Shown piece by piece: positions 37,877 through 45,744 of a DNA stretch of 64,000 nt. Every line of letters begins with the position of its first letter. The first letter of the stretch is position 1. A program made the position numbers and the translations under genes. Source of the stretch: Bacteroidota bacterium (GTDB lineage Bacteria > Bacteroidota > Bacteroidia > Chitinophagales > BACL12); NCBI GenBank assembly GCA_016124275.1, contig WGOA01000014.1, forward strand, positions 1 through 64,000, given 5' to 3'. A model generated the notes under the pieces. The model was not told where the DNA came from and ran no database searches. It saw nothing but the letters and a program-made list of their open reading frames with translations.

Positions 37877-38389
37877 ATGAGCGCATTTTTCCGCTTCTTT
37901 TTTGCCCTGATTGCCGTACTGGCTTTAGGCATAGGCAGCGCCCAGGCGCAAATTGAACAGCGTTCCAGAGACGACGATGGCGGTCGCCCGGAGGAAGACA
38001 ACATTTCCGGTTCCCGCGATGATCCGTCTTTGCTTCATTTTGCCGCTACCCTTGCAGGGGGAGGCTCTGAAGAAGGAGGCGGTGAAGTTGACGAAAGCGA
38101 AAACGCTGTTTCTAACCACCCCAGCCGATTGTCAACGAGTCGGGACAAACCCATGCTCACCGCTGACGTTTATCCCAATCCGGCTTCGGATTTCGTTCAA
38201 ATCAATCTCGGCGCTGAAACGGACGTTGTCCTCACGCTTCACAATTTGGTCGGTAAAGAAGTGTACCGCTTTGCAGGCACGCTCAAGACGCATCGCATTG
38301 CGTTGGATGCCTTCAACCCTGGCGTTTACTTCGTTACCGCCTACACGGAATCCGAACGAATTGTCAAAAAGGTCAGGGTCACGCCCTAA
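37877..38389 (+). CDS. Short secreted protein that is mostly a T9SS type A sorting domain
   Basis: A 170-residue protein. ATG at 37877 gives a signal peptide (FFRFFFALIAVLALGIGSAQA); the frame extends upstream without support. The mature region before the sorting domain is only about 65 residues, acidic and disordered (QRSRDDDGGRPEEDN, GGGSEEGGGEVDESE). The last 80 residues (DVYPNPASDFVQINLG, FNPGVYFVTAYT) are a standard type A sorting domain. With almost no passenger, it may be a surface spacer, a decoy or a degraded cargo gene. A strong terminator follows 70 bases later. Confidence 0.82.
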   Translation: MSAFFRFFFALIAVLALGIGSAQAQIEQRSRDDDGGRPEEDNISGSRDDPSLLHFAATLAGGGSEEGGGEVDESENAVSNHPSRLSTSRDKPMLTADVYPNPASDFVQINLGAETDVVLTLHNLVGKEVYRFAGTLKTHRIALDAFNPGVYFVTAYTESERIVKKVRVTP

Positions 38390-38460
38390 CCCTGCACGTT
38401 TTCTCGGCCTCTCCAGCAAGTTTGGTCTTTTCCCAATCGTCCTTCATCACCGCATCTACC

Positions 38461-38493
38461 AGCCGCTCCAACCCCGGAGCGGCTGTTTTTTTT
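38461..38493 (+). terminator. Rho-independent terminator after the short T9SS protein
   Basis: A 9-bp stem AGCCGCTCC/GGAGCGGCT with a six-base loop, then G and eight T. Otherwise the 343-base gap 38390-38732 holds no gene that I can support. Confidence 0.92.
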
Positions 38494-38732
38494 GTGCGTT
38501 TTTTCTCGTTTTTAACTTCCACAACCCGACAATGTCCTTTTTCTGTCACGAGAAAGGGGCTTCTCCGGCGGGTACTTTGAACGCTTACAAAGATTCAGGC
38601 GGCATTTTCCGGCTGTTTTACCCGCTGACACCTTGCCAGGCAGGCAACCGCTTTTCTCGGCAAAGCCTGAAATCTGTCTTTTTTCTGTGATGAATTCTCG
38701 AATAGTTTAGAAGCATCAAACATTTCCTGGCC

Positions 38733-38984
38733 ATGAAAAAGATCCTCCTTTCCTCCGCCTTTCCGGTTATCCTCCTCCTCCATGTTGGGGCCAAGGTTTT
38801 TTTCCCGGGCTTGTTTGCTTATGGAAGCAGCCATCAGCAGCCTGAGGTTGTGTTCACTACCGCGTCGCTTGACCCTGCAGAGATTTTTGCCCTGACCCAA
38901 GAAACCCTGGTCAAAGACGATTACTATGCCTCCATTCCGGGATCCGCGCGAACAGGCGAATCTCCGATACCCACCCAACCTTGA
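38733..38984 (+). CDS. Small exported protein of unknown function
   Basis: An 83-residue protein starting MKKILLSSAFPVILLLHVGAKVFF, a basic residue pair followed by a hydrophobic stretch, so a signal peptide or single membrane anchor. The rest is short and polar with no motif or cysteine. I count it as real because a strong terminator starts 17 bases after its stop codon and another terminator precedes it, so this interval is a transcription unit of its own. Codon use resembles the neighbours. Function unknown. Confidence 0.6.
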   Translation: MKKILLSSAFPVILLLHVGAKVFFPGLFAYGSSHQQPEVVFTTASLDPAEIFALTQETLVKDDYYASIPGSARTGESPIPTQP

Positions 38985-39000
38985 TGGTTGTTCAGTCAGG

Positions 39001-39032
39001 AAACCGGCCCACCACGGCCGGTTTCTTTTTTT
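39001..39032 (+). terminator. Rho-independent terminator after the 83-residue protein
   Basis: A 9-bp stem AAACCGGCC/GGCCGGTTT with a six-base loop, followed by C and seven T (39026-39032). Confidence 0.92.
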
Positions 39033-39132
39033 AAGAGAACCTTGGATCGGCAGGATTGGGTTGGCGGAGTTGCCGCGATCAGGCAAAAAGAACGCCGGCC
39101 GACAAGCCTGGATTTCGCGTATTTTAGCCTCA

Positions 39133-39762
39133 GTGTTTCGGATCTTCAGCATTACCCTGCTGCTCCTGTTCAGCGCTTCGCTGGCTGGACAAACCAACCG
39201 TTCCAGCCTGATCCAATTCAGCGGGGTGGTCATGTCGTCAGACAGCCTTCGTGCAATTCCCTACGTCACCGTATACAACCTTCGCAACGGTCGGGGCAGC
39301 ATCACCAATTTTCAGGGATTCTTCTCCCTTGTGGCTGAACCCGGCGACAGCATCCAGTTTTCGTGCGTGGGATTTAAAACCCGCGGATACCGCATTCCCA
39401 CAAAACTGGAAGCCAATCGCTATTCCATCGTCCAGCTCCTGACCACTGATACCATTCACCTGGCGGCAACCATCATTTATCCATGGCCCACCCGCGAGGA
39501 GTTCAAGGACGCCTTTTTAGCCCTGGAAGTGCCGGATGACTACATGGACAGGGCGCGGGCCAACCTGGAGCGGGAGCGCCTCCGCGAAATGGGATTGATG
39601 CTGCCCATGGATGGCAATGAAGCCAACGATTTCTTCTTTCGGCAAGAGGCCCGGAAGTACTATTGGGCTGGTCAACCTCCTCCCATTCAGCTTTTCAACG
39701 TTTTTGCCTGGCAGGAATTTATCCAGGCCTGGAAACGCGGCGATTTTAAAAAGAATCGATAG
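39133..39762 (+). CDS. Exported protein with carboxypeptidase-regulatory-like domain
   Basis: A 209-residue protein from a GTG at 39133, chosen because it begins directly with a signal peptide (FRIFSITLLLLFSASLAGQ); an ATG at 38926 would run back through the upstream terminator. The first mature domain (FSGVVMSSDSLRAIPYVTVY, GSITNFQGFFSLVAEPGD, FSCVGFKTRGY) is the CarboxypepD_reg/CNA-B-like fold common in TonB-linked and surface proteins of this phylum. The C-terminal 90 residues are helical and charged and lack a T9SS domain. A TATTTTAG sequence five bases before the GTG resembles a -7 box. Function unknown; periplasmic or outer-membrane associated. Confidence 0.75.
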   Translation: MFRIFSITLLLLFSASLAGQTNRSSLIQFSGVVMSSDSLRAIPYVTVYNLRNGRGSITNFQGFFSLVAEPGDSIQFSCVGFKTRGYRIPTKLEANRYSIVQLLTTDTIHLAATIIYPWPTREEFKDAFLALEVPDDYMDRARANLERERLREMGLMLPMDGNEANDFFFRQEARKYYWAGQPPPIQLFNVFAWQEFIQAWKRGDFKKNR

Positions 39763-39789
39763 GCAGTCGTTACGCGGTCCCGCCTTGCC

Positions 39790-40356
39790 TTAGCGCAGCG
39801 GGAATTTCATTTTGTAGCGAACGTCCACTTTGCCTTTGCTGATGTCTTCCAATCGGTTTTTCAGCAGACGCTTTTTCAAGGCACTGATCCGGTCGGTAAA
39901 CAACTTGCCTTGGATGTGGTCGTATTCGTGTTGAATAATCCGGCCATTGAGCCCGTCGTATTCATCCATGTGCTCCACAAAATTCTCGTCCAGGTACCGA
40001 ATCCGAATCAAGTCGGGCCGGGAAACCTCCGCGCGAATATCCGGGATGGACAAGCAGCCTTCTTCATAAACCCAGGGCGTTCCATCCTCATGCAGAATTT
40101 CTGCATTAATAAAAACTTTTTTAATTCCGCTTTGGGTCATTTCGCGGTCCTCGTCGTCTTCGAGCTGCACGGAATCCACGATAAACAAACGTATGCTCAG
40201 TCCTATCTGGGGAGCGGCCAATCCGACCCCATTGGCATTGTACATGGTGTCCCACATGTTGGCAATCAAAGTGCGCAACTCCGGGTAGTTAGGCCCAATA
40301 TCATCGGCCTTGCGGCGCAACACTTGCGTACCATAGGCAACAATCGGCAAAATCAT
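39790..40356 (-). CDS. def: Peptide deformylase
   Basis: A 188-residue iron enzyme that removes the formyl group from nascent proteins. The three family motifs are all present: GVGLAAPQIG, EEGCLSIP (Cys metal ligand) and QHEYDHIQG (HExxH ligands). Length is typical. The start overlaps the ruvX stop by four bases, so translation is coupled and both are read from the promoter upstream of ruvX. Confidence 0.98.
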   Translation of the reverse strand: MILPIVAYGTQVLRRKADDIGPNYPELRTLIANMWDTMYNANGVGLAAPQIGLSIRLFIVDSVQLEDDEDREMTQSGIKKVFINAEILHEDGTPWVYEEGCLSIPDIRAEVSRPDLIRIRYLDENFVEHMDEYDGLNGRIIQHEYDHIQGKLFTDRISALKKRLLKNRLEDISKGKVDVRYKMKFPLR

Positions 40357-40769
40357 CGTGCGTGGTTTTCGAGGTATTCCTGCAAAATTAAGGTGGCGCT
40401 GACTTCATCCACCAGGTGTTTATCCCGGCGTGCTTTTTTGCGGACGCCGCTTTGTACCAAAGCTCTTACCGCCTCACGGGAGCTGAAGCGTTCATCTGCT
40501 GTTTGCCGGGGAATGGCTGGCCAGCGTTTGGCGAGTCCGCGCAAGAACACGTCCACCGCTTCTGTAGCATGGGTGGGCTTGCCATCCAATCCCAACGGGT
40601 AGCCTACCAAAAACAGGGTTACCGGTTCGCGTTTCAAGTAGCCGGCAATAAAGCTGAACAGCTCTGTGGTGTTGATGCCAGCCAGGCCGGTAGCAATCAT
40701 GCGGCCAGGGTCTGTAACAGCAATACCGGTGCGCTTTGTCCCGAAATCAAAGGCCATAATCCGCCCCAT
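40353..40769 (-). CDS. ruvX: Putative pre-16S rRNA nuclease / Holliday junction resolvase homologue
   Basis: A 138-residue RNase H-fold protein (YqgF). It starts MGRIMAFDFGTKRTGIAVTDP, with the first catalytic Asp in FDFGTKRTG, then VGYPLGLDG, DERFSSREA and a late VDEVSATLILQEYL with the last acidic residues. Known members mature 16S rRNA 5' ends. The ATG stands four bases behind an exact -7 box, which makes a leaderless transcript likely. Followed by def with a four-base overlap. Confidence 0.95.
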   Translation of the reverse strand: MGRIMAFDFGTKRTGIAVTDPGRMIATGLAGINTTELFSFIAGYLKREPVTLFLVGYPLGLDGKPTHATEAVDVFLRGLAKRWPAIPRQTADERFSSREAVRALVQSGVRKKARRDKHLVDEVSATLILQEYLENHAR

Positions 40770-40773
40770 GCTG

Positions 40774-40781
40774 CAAAATTA
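40774..40781 (-). promoter_or_regulatory. -7 box (TAATTTTG) four bases from the ruvX start
   Basis: On the minus strand: TAATTTTG, CAGC, ATG. Spacing is identical to that at 5214-5221. The predicted transcript begins at or within a few bases of the start codon. Confidence 0.7.
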
Positions 40782-40798
40782 CGCCTTTCCGTTGCAGG

Positions 40799-41665
40799 CT
40801 AAGCAGGAGCCATTCCCCCGACGAAAAGCTCCAGCAACACAAAGCCAAAGAAGAGCACCGAGGCAACCCCGTTGGTGGTAAAAAAAGCCAGGTTAACCCG
40901 GCTAAGGTCATCGGGTCGTACCAGGGTATGCTGGTAAATCAGCAAGCCAATAAAAACAACGGCCCCCGCCCAATACCAACCTCCAAATCCGGCGTAGAAC
41001 CCGGCTCCGATCAGGCACAACGCACTCAGCACATGGAGTCCCGAACTCACGGACAGCGCGCGCTTTTTGCCCAGCCAGGCCGGGATGGACCGGAGCCCGT
41101 TTTGGCGGTCAAACTGCTCGTCCTGCAAGGCGTAAATGATGTCAAAACCACTCACCCAGGTAAGCACGGCTGCAGAGAAAATCAGGGGAAGGACGGCAAA
41201 GTGTCCTGCGACCGCCAGGTAACCCGCGGTCGGCGCGATGGCCAAACCGAGGCCGAGGATGAGGTGACAAAGCGGGGTGAAGCGCTTGGTGTAGCTGTAC
41301 CCAAGCACGACCGCAAGCGCCACCGGCGAAAGCGCAAGGCAAAGCGGATTGATCATCCCAGCAGCCGCCACAAACAGCCCGCAATTTAGCAGGACAAAGC
41401 CCAGAACACGCTCTGCCCGCAATAACCCGGCAGGAATCTCCCGAATTGCGGTTCTAGGATTGCCGGCATCGATGGCCCGGTCCGCCCAGCGGTTAAAGGC
41501 CATGGCGGCATTCCGCGCTGTGATCATGCAGACTAAAACCAACCCAAACATCGTCCATTCAAAGCCATAGCCATCGCGTTGCACGGCCAGAAAAAAGCCG
41601 ATCAGCGCAAAGGGCAACGCAAAAACGGTGTGGCTGAATTTAACCAGGCTTAGATAGGTCTTCAT
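40799..41665 (-). CDS. UbiA-family prenyltransferase (MqnP/4-hydroxybenzoate type)
   Basis: A 288-residue membrane enzyme with about eight to nine hydrophobic segments. Two Asp-rich motifs for Mg-diphosphate are present: NRWADRAIDAGNPRT and DIIYALQDEQFDRQNG. These match the group annotated as 4-hydroxybenzoate polyprenyltransferase/MqnP, which in menaquinone-using bacteria attaches the prenyl tail in the futalosine route; the acceptor here is inferred. ATG 41665 (MKTYLSLVKFSHT) overlaps the stop of the PolX-like gene by four bases, supporting this start over one ten codons upstream. Confidence 0.88.
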   Translation of the reverse strand: MKTYLSLVKFSHTVFALPFALIGFFLAVQRDGYGFEWTMFGLVLVCMITARNAAMAFNRWADRAIDAGNPRTAIREIPAGLLRAERVLGFVLLNCGLFVAAAGMINPLCLALSPVALAVVLGYSYTKRFTPLCHLILGLGLAIAPTAGYLAVAGHFAVLPLIFSAAVLTWVSGFDIIYALQDEQFDRQNGLRSIPAWLGKKRALSVSSGLHVLSALCLIGAGFYAGFGGWYWAGAVVFIGLLIYQHTLVRPDDLSRVNLAFFTTNGVASVLFFGFVLLELFVGGMAPA

Positions 41666-43455
41666 GGACGGGAGGCTTTTCGTTGCTGCAGCCATGCTTC
41701 AAACGCGGCTAGGCTCAGCGCATTGAGCGTGCCTTGCGCAGTCAGGCCGCCTTTGCGCGCCGCCAGGACACCAAAATGCATGTCCTGAAGGCCGCTCAGC
41801 GCGTGGGCATCGGGATTGATCGAGAGCAGCACCCCGTGTTTTCGCGCCAGCGGAATCCAACTCCAGTCCACATCCAGCCGCCACGGGTTGGCGTTGAGCT
41901 CCAGCACCACGCCATGTTCCGCGCAGGCTTGGATGATGCGCGCATGATCAATCGGATAGCCAGGGCGGGAGAGGAGCAGCCGCCCTGTGGGGTGTCCAAG
42001 GATGGTGGTGTAAGGGTTGGCAATGGCGCGCAGCAGCCGCTCCGTAGCCCGCGTTTCGTCCATTTTCAACCCGCTGTGCACCGACGCAATCACCAGATCA
42101 AACTGCGCCAACACGTCATCCGGATAGTCCAGGCTGCCGTCGCTCAGGATGTCCGACTCTATGGACTTGAAAATGCGGAACGGAGCCAGTTTGGCGTTGA
42201 GCGCGTCAATTTCCCGAGCCTGTGCCTCCACCCGCTCGATGCTCAACCCGCCTGCGTACACGGCGGTTCTGCTGTGGTCGCTCATGACCAGGTATTCGAG
42301 GCCTAAACGCATGCATTCGCGCGCCATGGCTTCTATGGTGGCGCCACCATCGCTCCAGGTACTGTGGTTGTGCACGGCGCCGCGAAGGTCGCTTAGTTCC
42401 AGCAACTTCGGCATCGGGCCTGTGGCGGCCTGCGCGATCTCGTCCAGCCCTTCGCGCATTTCCGGGGCAATCCAGGACAAGCCTGCGCTGGCGTAAATGG
42501 CCGTTTCCTCTCCGGCAAAAAAGTCAATTTCCGGGGGAAGGGCTTTGAGGTGCGCTTCGCTGCTGCTGGTTTGAAACCAGACGGCATCGGCATCCTGCTC
42601 ACGGGTTATCAGAATGCTGAGCGCAATGCCGTTTTGTGTTTTTCCGGAGAGACGTTGCACGGCTGCTTGCTGCCGGGTTGTTGCGTTCTGTTGGGCTGCT
42701 GCGTTCTGTTGGGTTGTTGCGTTCTGTTGGGCTGCGTTTTGCTGGGTTGCGCCCAACCATAACATTTCATTACTTATGGTCAGATCTTCAAACAATCCGG
42801 TTTCCTTAAGTTGTCCAAGCAGATCGGTTTTGTCCTGCTCGTCAGCTTGTTGCCAGACGACCAAAAAATCCAGTTGACTGAGCACGATACATCTTCTGCG
42901 CAGCGCCCCCGTTTCTTCTGCCCGGATGCACAAAACCCGCAACGCCTGCAAAAGGTTCTGGGCAGTTTCTTCCAGGGTTGCGTAGTGGTAAAAGCCGCTT
43001 TGGCTTTGCAGGAACTCAATGTTTTCAATAACCTGAGCTTGGGTTTTTGCCCCAAAGCCTTTGAGCATGGCCAGCCGATTTTCGCGGCAGGCGTAAAGCA
43101 ATTCGCCCAAACTTTCCACATCCAGCTCACGCCAGATGCTGCCTACCTTTTTTGCACCAAGACCTTTAATGCGCAGCATCTCCACCACACCGGCCGGGGT
43201 TTTAGCCAACAGTTCATCCAGGGCAGTAAGGCTGCCGCGGTCCAGCAATTCGGCAATTTTGGCTTGGATAGCTGCGCCAATTCCGGGTATTGCTCCGCGT
43301 TCCTGTTCCGTCATGCCGTACAGCGGAGCGTCCAGTTTTTTCAGGCGAAATGCCGCAGTTTCGTATGATTTTGCCTTAAACGCATTCTCGCCGTGCAGTT
43401 CCATTAACTGGCCGAGCAGCTGAAATGCCGAGGAAATGTCTTTATTTTTAATCAT
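41662..43455 (-). CDS. PolX-like protein: HhH domain, degenerate polymerase core, C-terminal PHP phosphoesterase
   Basis: A 597-residue protein; ATG at 43455 (MIKNKDISSAFQLL) gives the usual family start. The N-terminal part matches PolX 8-kDa/HhH domains (KAKSYETAAFRLKKLD, IPGIGAAIQAKIAELL, IKGLGAKKVGSIW). The nucleotidyltransferase motif that should read GS-x-RR...DxD is here GALRRR...SQLDFL, so the first catalytic Asp is missing. An 18-bp repeat adds a Gln/Asn/Ala stretch (QQNA) in the middle. The PHP domain is intact: HNHSTWSDG, MSDHS, ILSDGSLDYPDD, ASVHSG, LGHPTGR, ELNANP, NPDAH. I infer a DNA-repair phosphoesterase/exonuclease without polymerase activity. Confidence 0.85.
   Translation of the reverse strand: MIKNKDISSAFQLLGQLMELHGENAFKAKSYETAAFRLKKLDAPLYGMTEQERGAIPGIGAAIQAKIAELLDRGSLTALDELLAKTPAGVVEMLRIKGLGAKKVGSIWRELDVESLGELLYACRENRLAMLKGFGAKTQAQVIENIEFLQSQSGFYHYATLEETAQNLLQALRVLCIRAEETGALRRRCIVLSQLDFLVVWQQADEQDKTDLLGQLKETGLFEDLTISNEMLWLGATQQNAAQQNATTQQNAAAQQNATTRQQAAVQRLSGKTQNGIALSILITREQDADAVWFQTSSSEAHLKALPPEIDFFAGEETAIYASAGLSWIAPEMREGLDEIAQAATGPMPKLLELSDLRGAVHNHSTWSDGGATIEAMARECMRLGLEYLVMSDHSRTAVYAGGLSIERVEAQAREIDALNAKLAPFRIFKSIESDILSDGSLDYPDDVLAQFDLVIASVHSGLKMDETRATERLLRAIANPYTTILGHPTGRLLLSRPGYPIDHARIIQACAEHGVVLELNANPWRLDVDWSWIPLARKHGVLLSINPDAHALSGLQDMHFGVLAARKGGLTAQGTLNALSLAAFEAWLQQRKASRP
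42682..42750. repeat. 18-bp in-frame tandem repeat in the PolX-like gene
   Basis: Three units (42682, 42700, 42718) of TGCGTTCTGTTGGGCTGC, the middle one with two changes, plus a degenerate fourth at 42736. On the minus strand each unit encodes AAQQNA or TTQQNA, so copy changes keep the frame. Confidence 0.9.
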
Positions 43456-43560
43456 AAGATGCTGACCAGTGATGAAGTTTCCCCGCATTCCAACCAAGCC
43501 TTCCTGCAAGCCGCCGAAACTCCTGTGCCATTCTACGAACCAATCATGCAACCCAACACA

Positions 43561-44982
43561 ATGGCCCTGCAAAGAAACGATGCTGTGCTGAATAAGGCTT
43601 TCGGCCTCCGACTGTTCATGTTTATTGCCGTGGGCTGGCTTTGTTCGTCAAACCTGACCGCCCAGCATGTTGTAGTTGGCGCTTGGGAGGAGAGGCCTGA
43701 TTTGCAGATGCCGGTAGCCTTGACAAACAACGCAGTCACCAGCGCCAAGGTTGCCGGGCAGTACTATACCTATTCGTTCGGGGGAATTGACAGTTCGCTC
43801 GTTTGGTCCGGCATTCGCCAGGACGCCTTTCGCCTGAATCTGAACGCAGGCTGGACTATCCTGCCTCCCATTCCCGATACCCTGGGTAAAATTGCTTCGG
43901 CGGCAAGTACGGTAAAGGGTAAAATTTACCTCATCGGCGGTTACCACGTGCTGGAGGATGGTTCGGAAATCAGTTCAAACCGCGTCCACATTTTTGATCC
44001 ACTGACCAATACCTGGCTCCCGGATGGGGCGCCTGTGCCTGTTCCCATCGATGACCAAGTACAGGGGGTGTACCGCGATTCCCTCATTTATGTGGTAACA
44101 GGTTGGAGCAACACAAGCAATGTTGCCAATGTGCAGATTTACAACCCGGCTACCGACAGTTGGCAGGTGGGCACGCCCGTTCCAGCTACCTCGCAGTACC
44201 GGGCCTTTGGCGCAGCGGGAGGCATTGTTGGCAACAAGATCATTTATGCAGGTGGTGCTCGCATGGGCGTCAACTTTCCCATCGCTCCTTACATCCGCTG
44301 CGGCGAAATCGACCCCGCTGACCCCAAACAAATTACCTGGTCTTTTGTGGAGGATTCGCTGGCTGCCCGGTACCGTGCGGCTCCCATAGTAGACTATGAT
44401 GCATTTAATGATATCTGGCTGACCGGGGGTTCTTCCGTGACTTATAATTTTGACGGGATCGCCTACAACGGGAGCGGCGGCGTTGAACCCATTGATCGCA
44501 AAGACATCGAAGGCATCTGCGAAGGATTCTCTGATGCGATTGACGTGGTCGGCCAATTGCCAGAAGGCCGTATGGATTACCGCGGCGCGGGCATTCATCG
44601 GAAGCCAGATGCGTGGGGAAGTGATGATGATATTTGGTTGGACCTTGTGTTTTTAGTTGGCGGAATGGGACCCGGCCGTCACGTGGACGGAAAAGTTTTC
44701 CTGGCATACAGCATCTACGAGGGATTGGATGCGCCCGAGGAAATTGGTTTGTATTTGTACCCGACGCTCAGCTCAGGCCCGATCCAGGTTCGGCTGGATG
44801 ATCCGTCGCTCTATGGCGACTGGACGTACCACTTGTTCGATTTAAGCGGCCGTGCCATTACTCGGGGTACTTGCACTCCTCCCGCCTTGCTTGATTTCTC
44901 TGATCGTCCTGTGGGTCTTTACACCCTGGTCATGGAACGCCAAGGCAGAAAGGTGGGATTGAAGGTTGCGTTGGCACGCTGA
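43561..44982 (+). CDS. Secreted kelch-repeat protein with T9SS type A sorting domain
   Basis: About 473 residues from ATG 43561; ATG 43546 or the earliest in-frame codon at 43459 are possible. The hydrophobic segment LFMFIAVGWLCSSNLTAQ acts as signal peptide after a long n-region. Kelch-type blades are visible as repeated W/Y-G-G strands: AGQYYTYSFGG, KGKIYLIGGYHV, DSLIYVVTGWSN, GNKIIYAGGAR, FNDIWLTGGSS, DLVFLVGGMG. Together they would form a surface beta-propeller, a binding or carbohydrate-related scaffold. The last 75 residues (LYLYPTLSSGPIQVRL, RPVGLYTLVMERQG) are a sorting domain. It is divergent from the PolX-like gene. Confidence 0.85.
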   Translation: MALQRNDAVLNKAFGLRLFMFIAVGWLCSSNLTAQHVVVGAWEERPDLQMPVALTNNAVTSAKVAGQYYTYSFGGIDSSLVWSGIRQDAFRLNLNAGWTILPPIPDTLGKIASAASTVKGKIYLIGGYHVLEDGSEISSNRVHIFDPLTNTWLPDGAPVPVPIDDQVQGVYRDSLIYVVTGWSNTSNVANVQIYNPATDSWQVGTPVPATSQYRAFGAAGGIVGNKIIYAGGARMGVNFPIAPYIRCGEIDPADPKQITWSFVEDSLAARYRAAPIVDYDAFNDIWLTGGSSVTYNFDGIAYNGSGGVEPIDRKDIEGICEGFSDAIDVVGQLPEGRMDYRGAGIHRKPDAWGSDDDIWLDLVFLVGGMGPGRHVDGKVFLAYSIYEGLDAPEEIGLYLYPTLSSGPIQVRLDDPSLYGDWTYHLFDLSGRAITRGTCTPPALLDFSDRPVGLYTLVMERQGRKVGLKVALAR

Positions 44983-45102
44983 CCACAAGCCAAATGCTTG
45001 CAAGGGGGTTGGGTAATGTTCGCAAAGCGGATGGGTAGCGCCAAGGTCATCTCGCCCTGTTCGTTTGGGTTGGGGGTTGGCAAAATGGACCCACTTGTTT
45101 TA

Positions 45103-45153
45103 ATTCAACGTCAAGGTTAAATACCCTCGAGAAATTCAACATCGACGTTGAAT
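45103..45153. repeat. Three-copy ATTCAAC(G/A)TC element forming inverted repeats
   Basis: ATTCAACGTC (45103-45112), ATTCAACATC (45134-45143) and the reverse complement GACGTTGAAT (45144-45153). Copies 2 and 3 abut as a 20-bp near-palindrome with one mismatch; copies 1 and 3 are exact complements 31 bases apart. It lies in the 321-base gap between converging genes, not in an obvious promoter. Confidence 0.7.
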
Positions 45154-45214
45154 AGGAAAAGTGTTCTTGCATTTTAAAAGGGCAATTGCCTTGGCGGCCG
45201 TGCGACAGCTTTCT

Positions 45215-45247
45215 AAAAACAATGCCCCGCTCCGGAGTGCAGGGCAT
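45215..45247 (-). terminator. Hairpin terminating the rplU-rpmA transcript
   Basis: A stem ATGCCCCGC (45222-45230) with GCAGGGCAT (45239-45247), one mismatch. On the minus strand it is followed by GT and TTTT-T (45215-45219). It lies 57 bases beyond the rpmA stop. Confidence 0.7.
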
Positions 45248-45303
45248 GGAAAAAATTGGCTTACAAGGAGCAACGCCTAGAAAAGCGCGCTACAAACCGC
45301 GCA

Positions 45304-45690
45304 TCACTCTGCGCTGTCGTCAGCGGCCTCGCTGGCGGCATCCGCTTCAGGAGCGGGAGCTGCTTTTTTAGGAGCAGGAGCTGCAGCAACTGGTGCAGCA
45401 TCAGCGACGGGAGCCTCAGCGGCAACGTCACCGTCTGCGAAAGGCAGGACGGAAATGAAATTGCGGTCTTTGCGGCCGCGTTTGAAGTCAACAACACCGT
45501 CTTTGAGGGCAAAAATGGTGTGGTCCTTGCCTAAACCAACGTTCAGGCCGGGGTGAAACTGCGTACCGCGCTGGCGAACGATGATGTTGCCGGCAATGGC
45601 CAACTGACCGCCGTAAATTTTGACGCCCAAGCGTTTGCTTTCGCTATCGCGTCCGTTTTTGGTTGAGCCTGCGCCTTTCTTGTGTGCCAT
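45304..45690 (-). CDS. rpmA: 50S ribosomal protein L27 with C-terminal extension
   Basis: A 128-residue protein. The first 85 residues are canonical L27: [48 protein letters not shown]27 sits at the peptidyl-transferase centre with its N-terminus. The remaining ~40 residues are an Ala/Pro/acidic tail ([17 protein letters not shown]), about 50% longer than an ordinary L27. It follows rplU with a 54-base gap and is followed by a hairpin. Confidence 0.97.
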   Translation of the reverse strand: MAHKKGAGSTKNGRDSESKRLGVKIYGGQLAIAGNIIVRQRGTQFHPGLNVGLGKDHTIFALKDGVVDFKRGRKDRNFISVLPFADGDVAAEAPVADAAPVAAAPAPKKAAPAPEADAASEAADDSAE

Positions 45691-45744
45691 GGCAAAAAAT
45701 CGTCTGAACCGGTGGGAACCGGCAAGGGTCTAAAGGGGAAAAAA

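Noticed and set aside
45047-45247. 66-codon minus frame downstream of rpmA
   Set aside because: It spans the terminator hairpin and the ATTCAAC repeats and has no protein feature.
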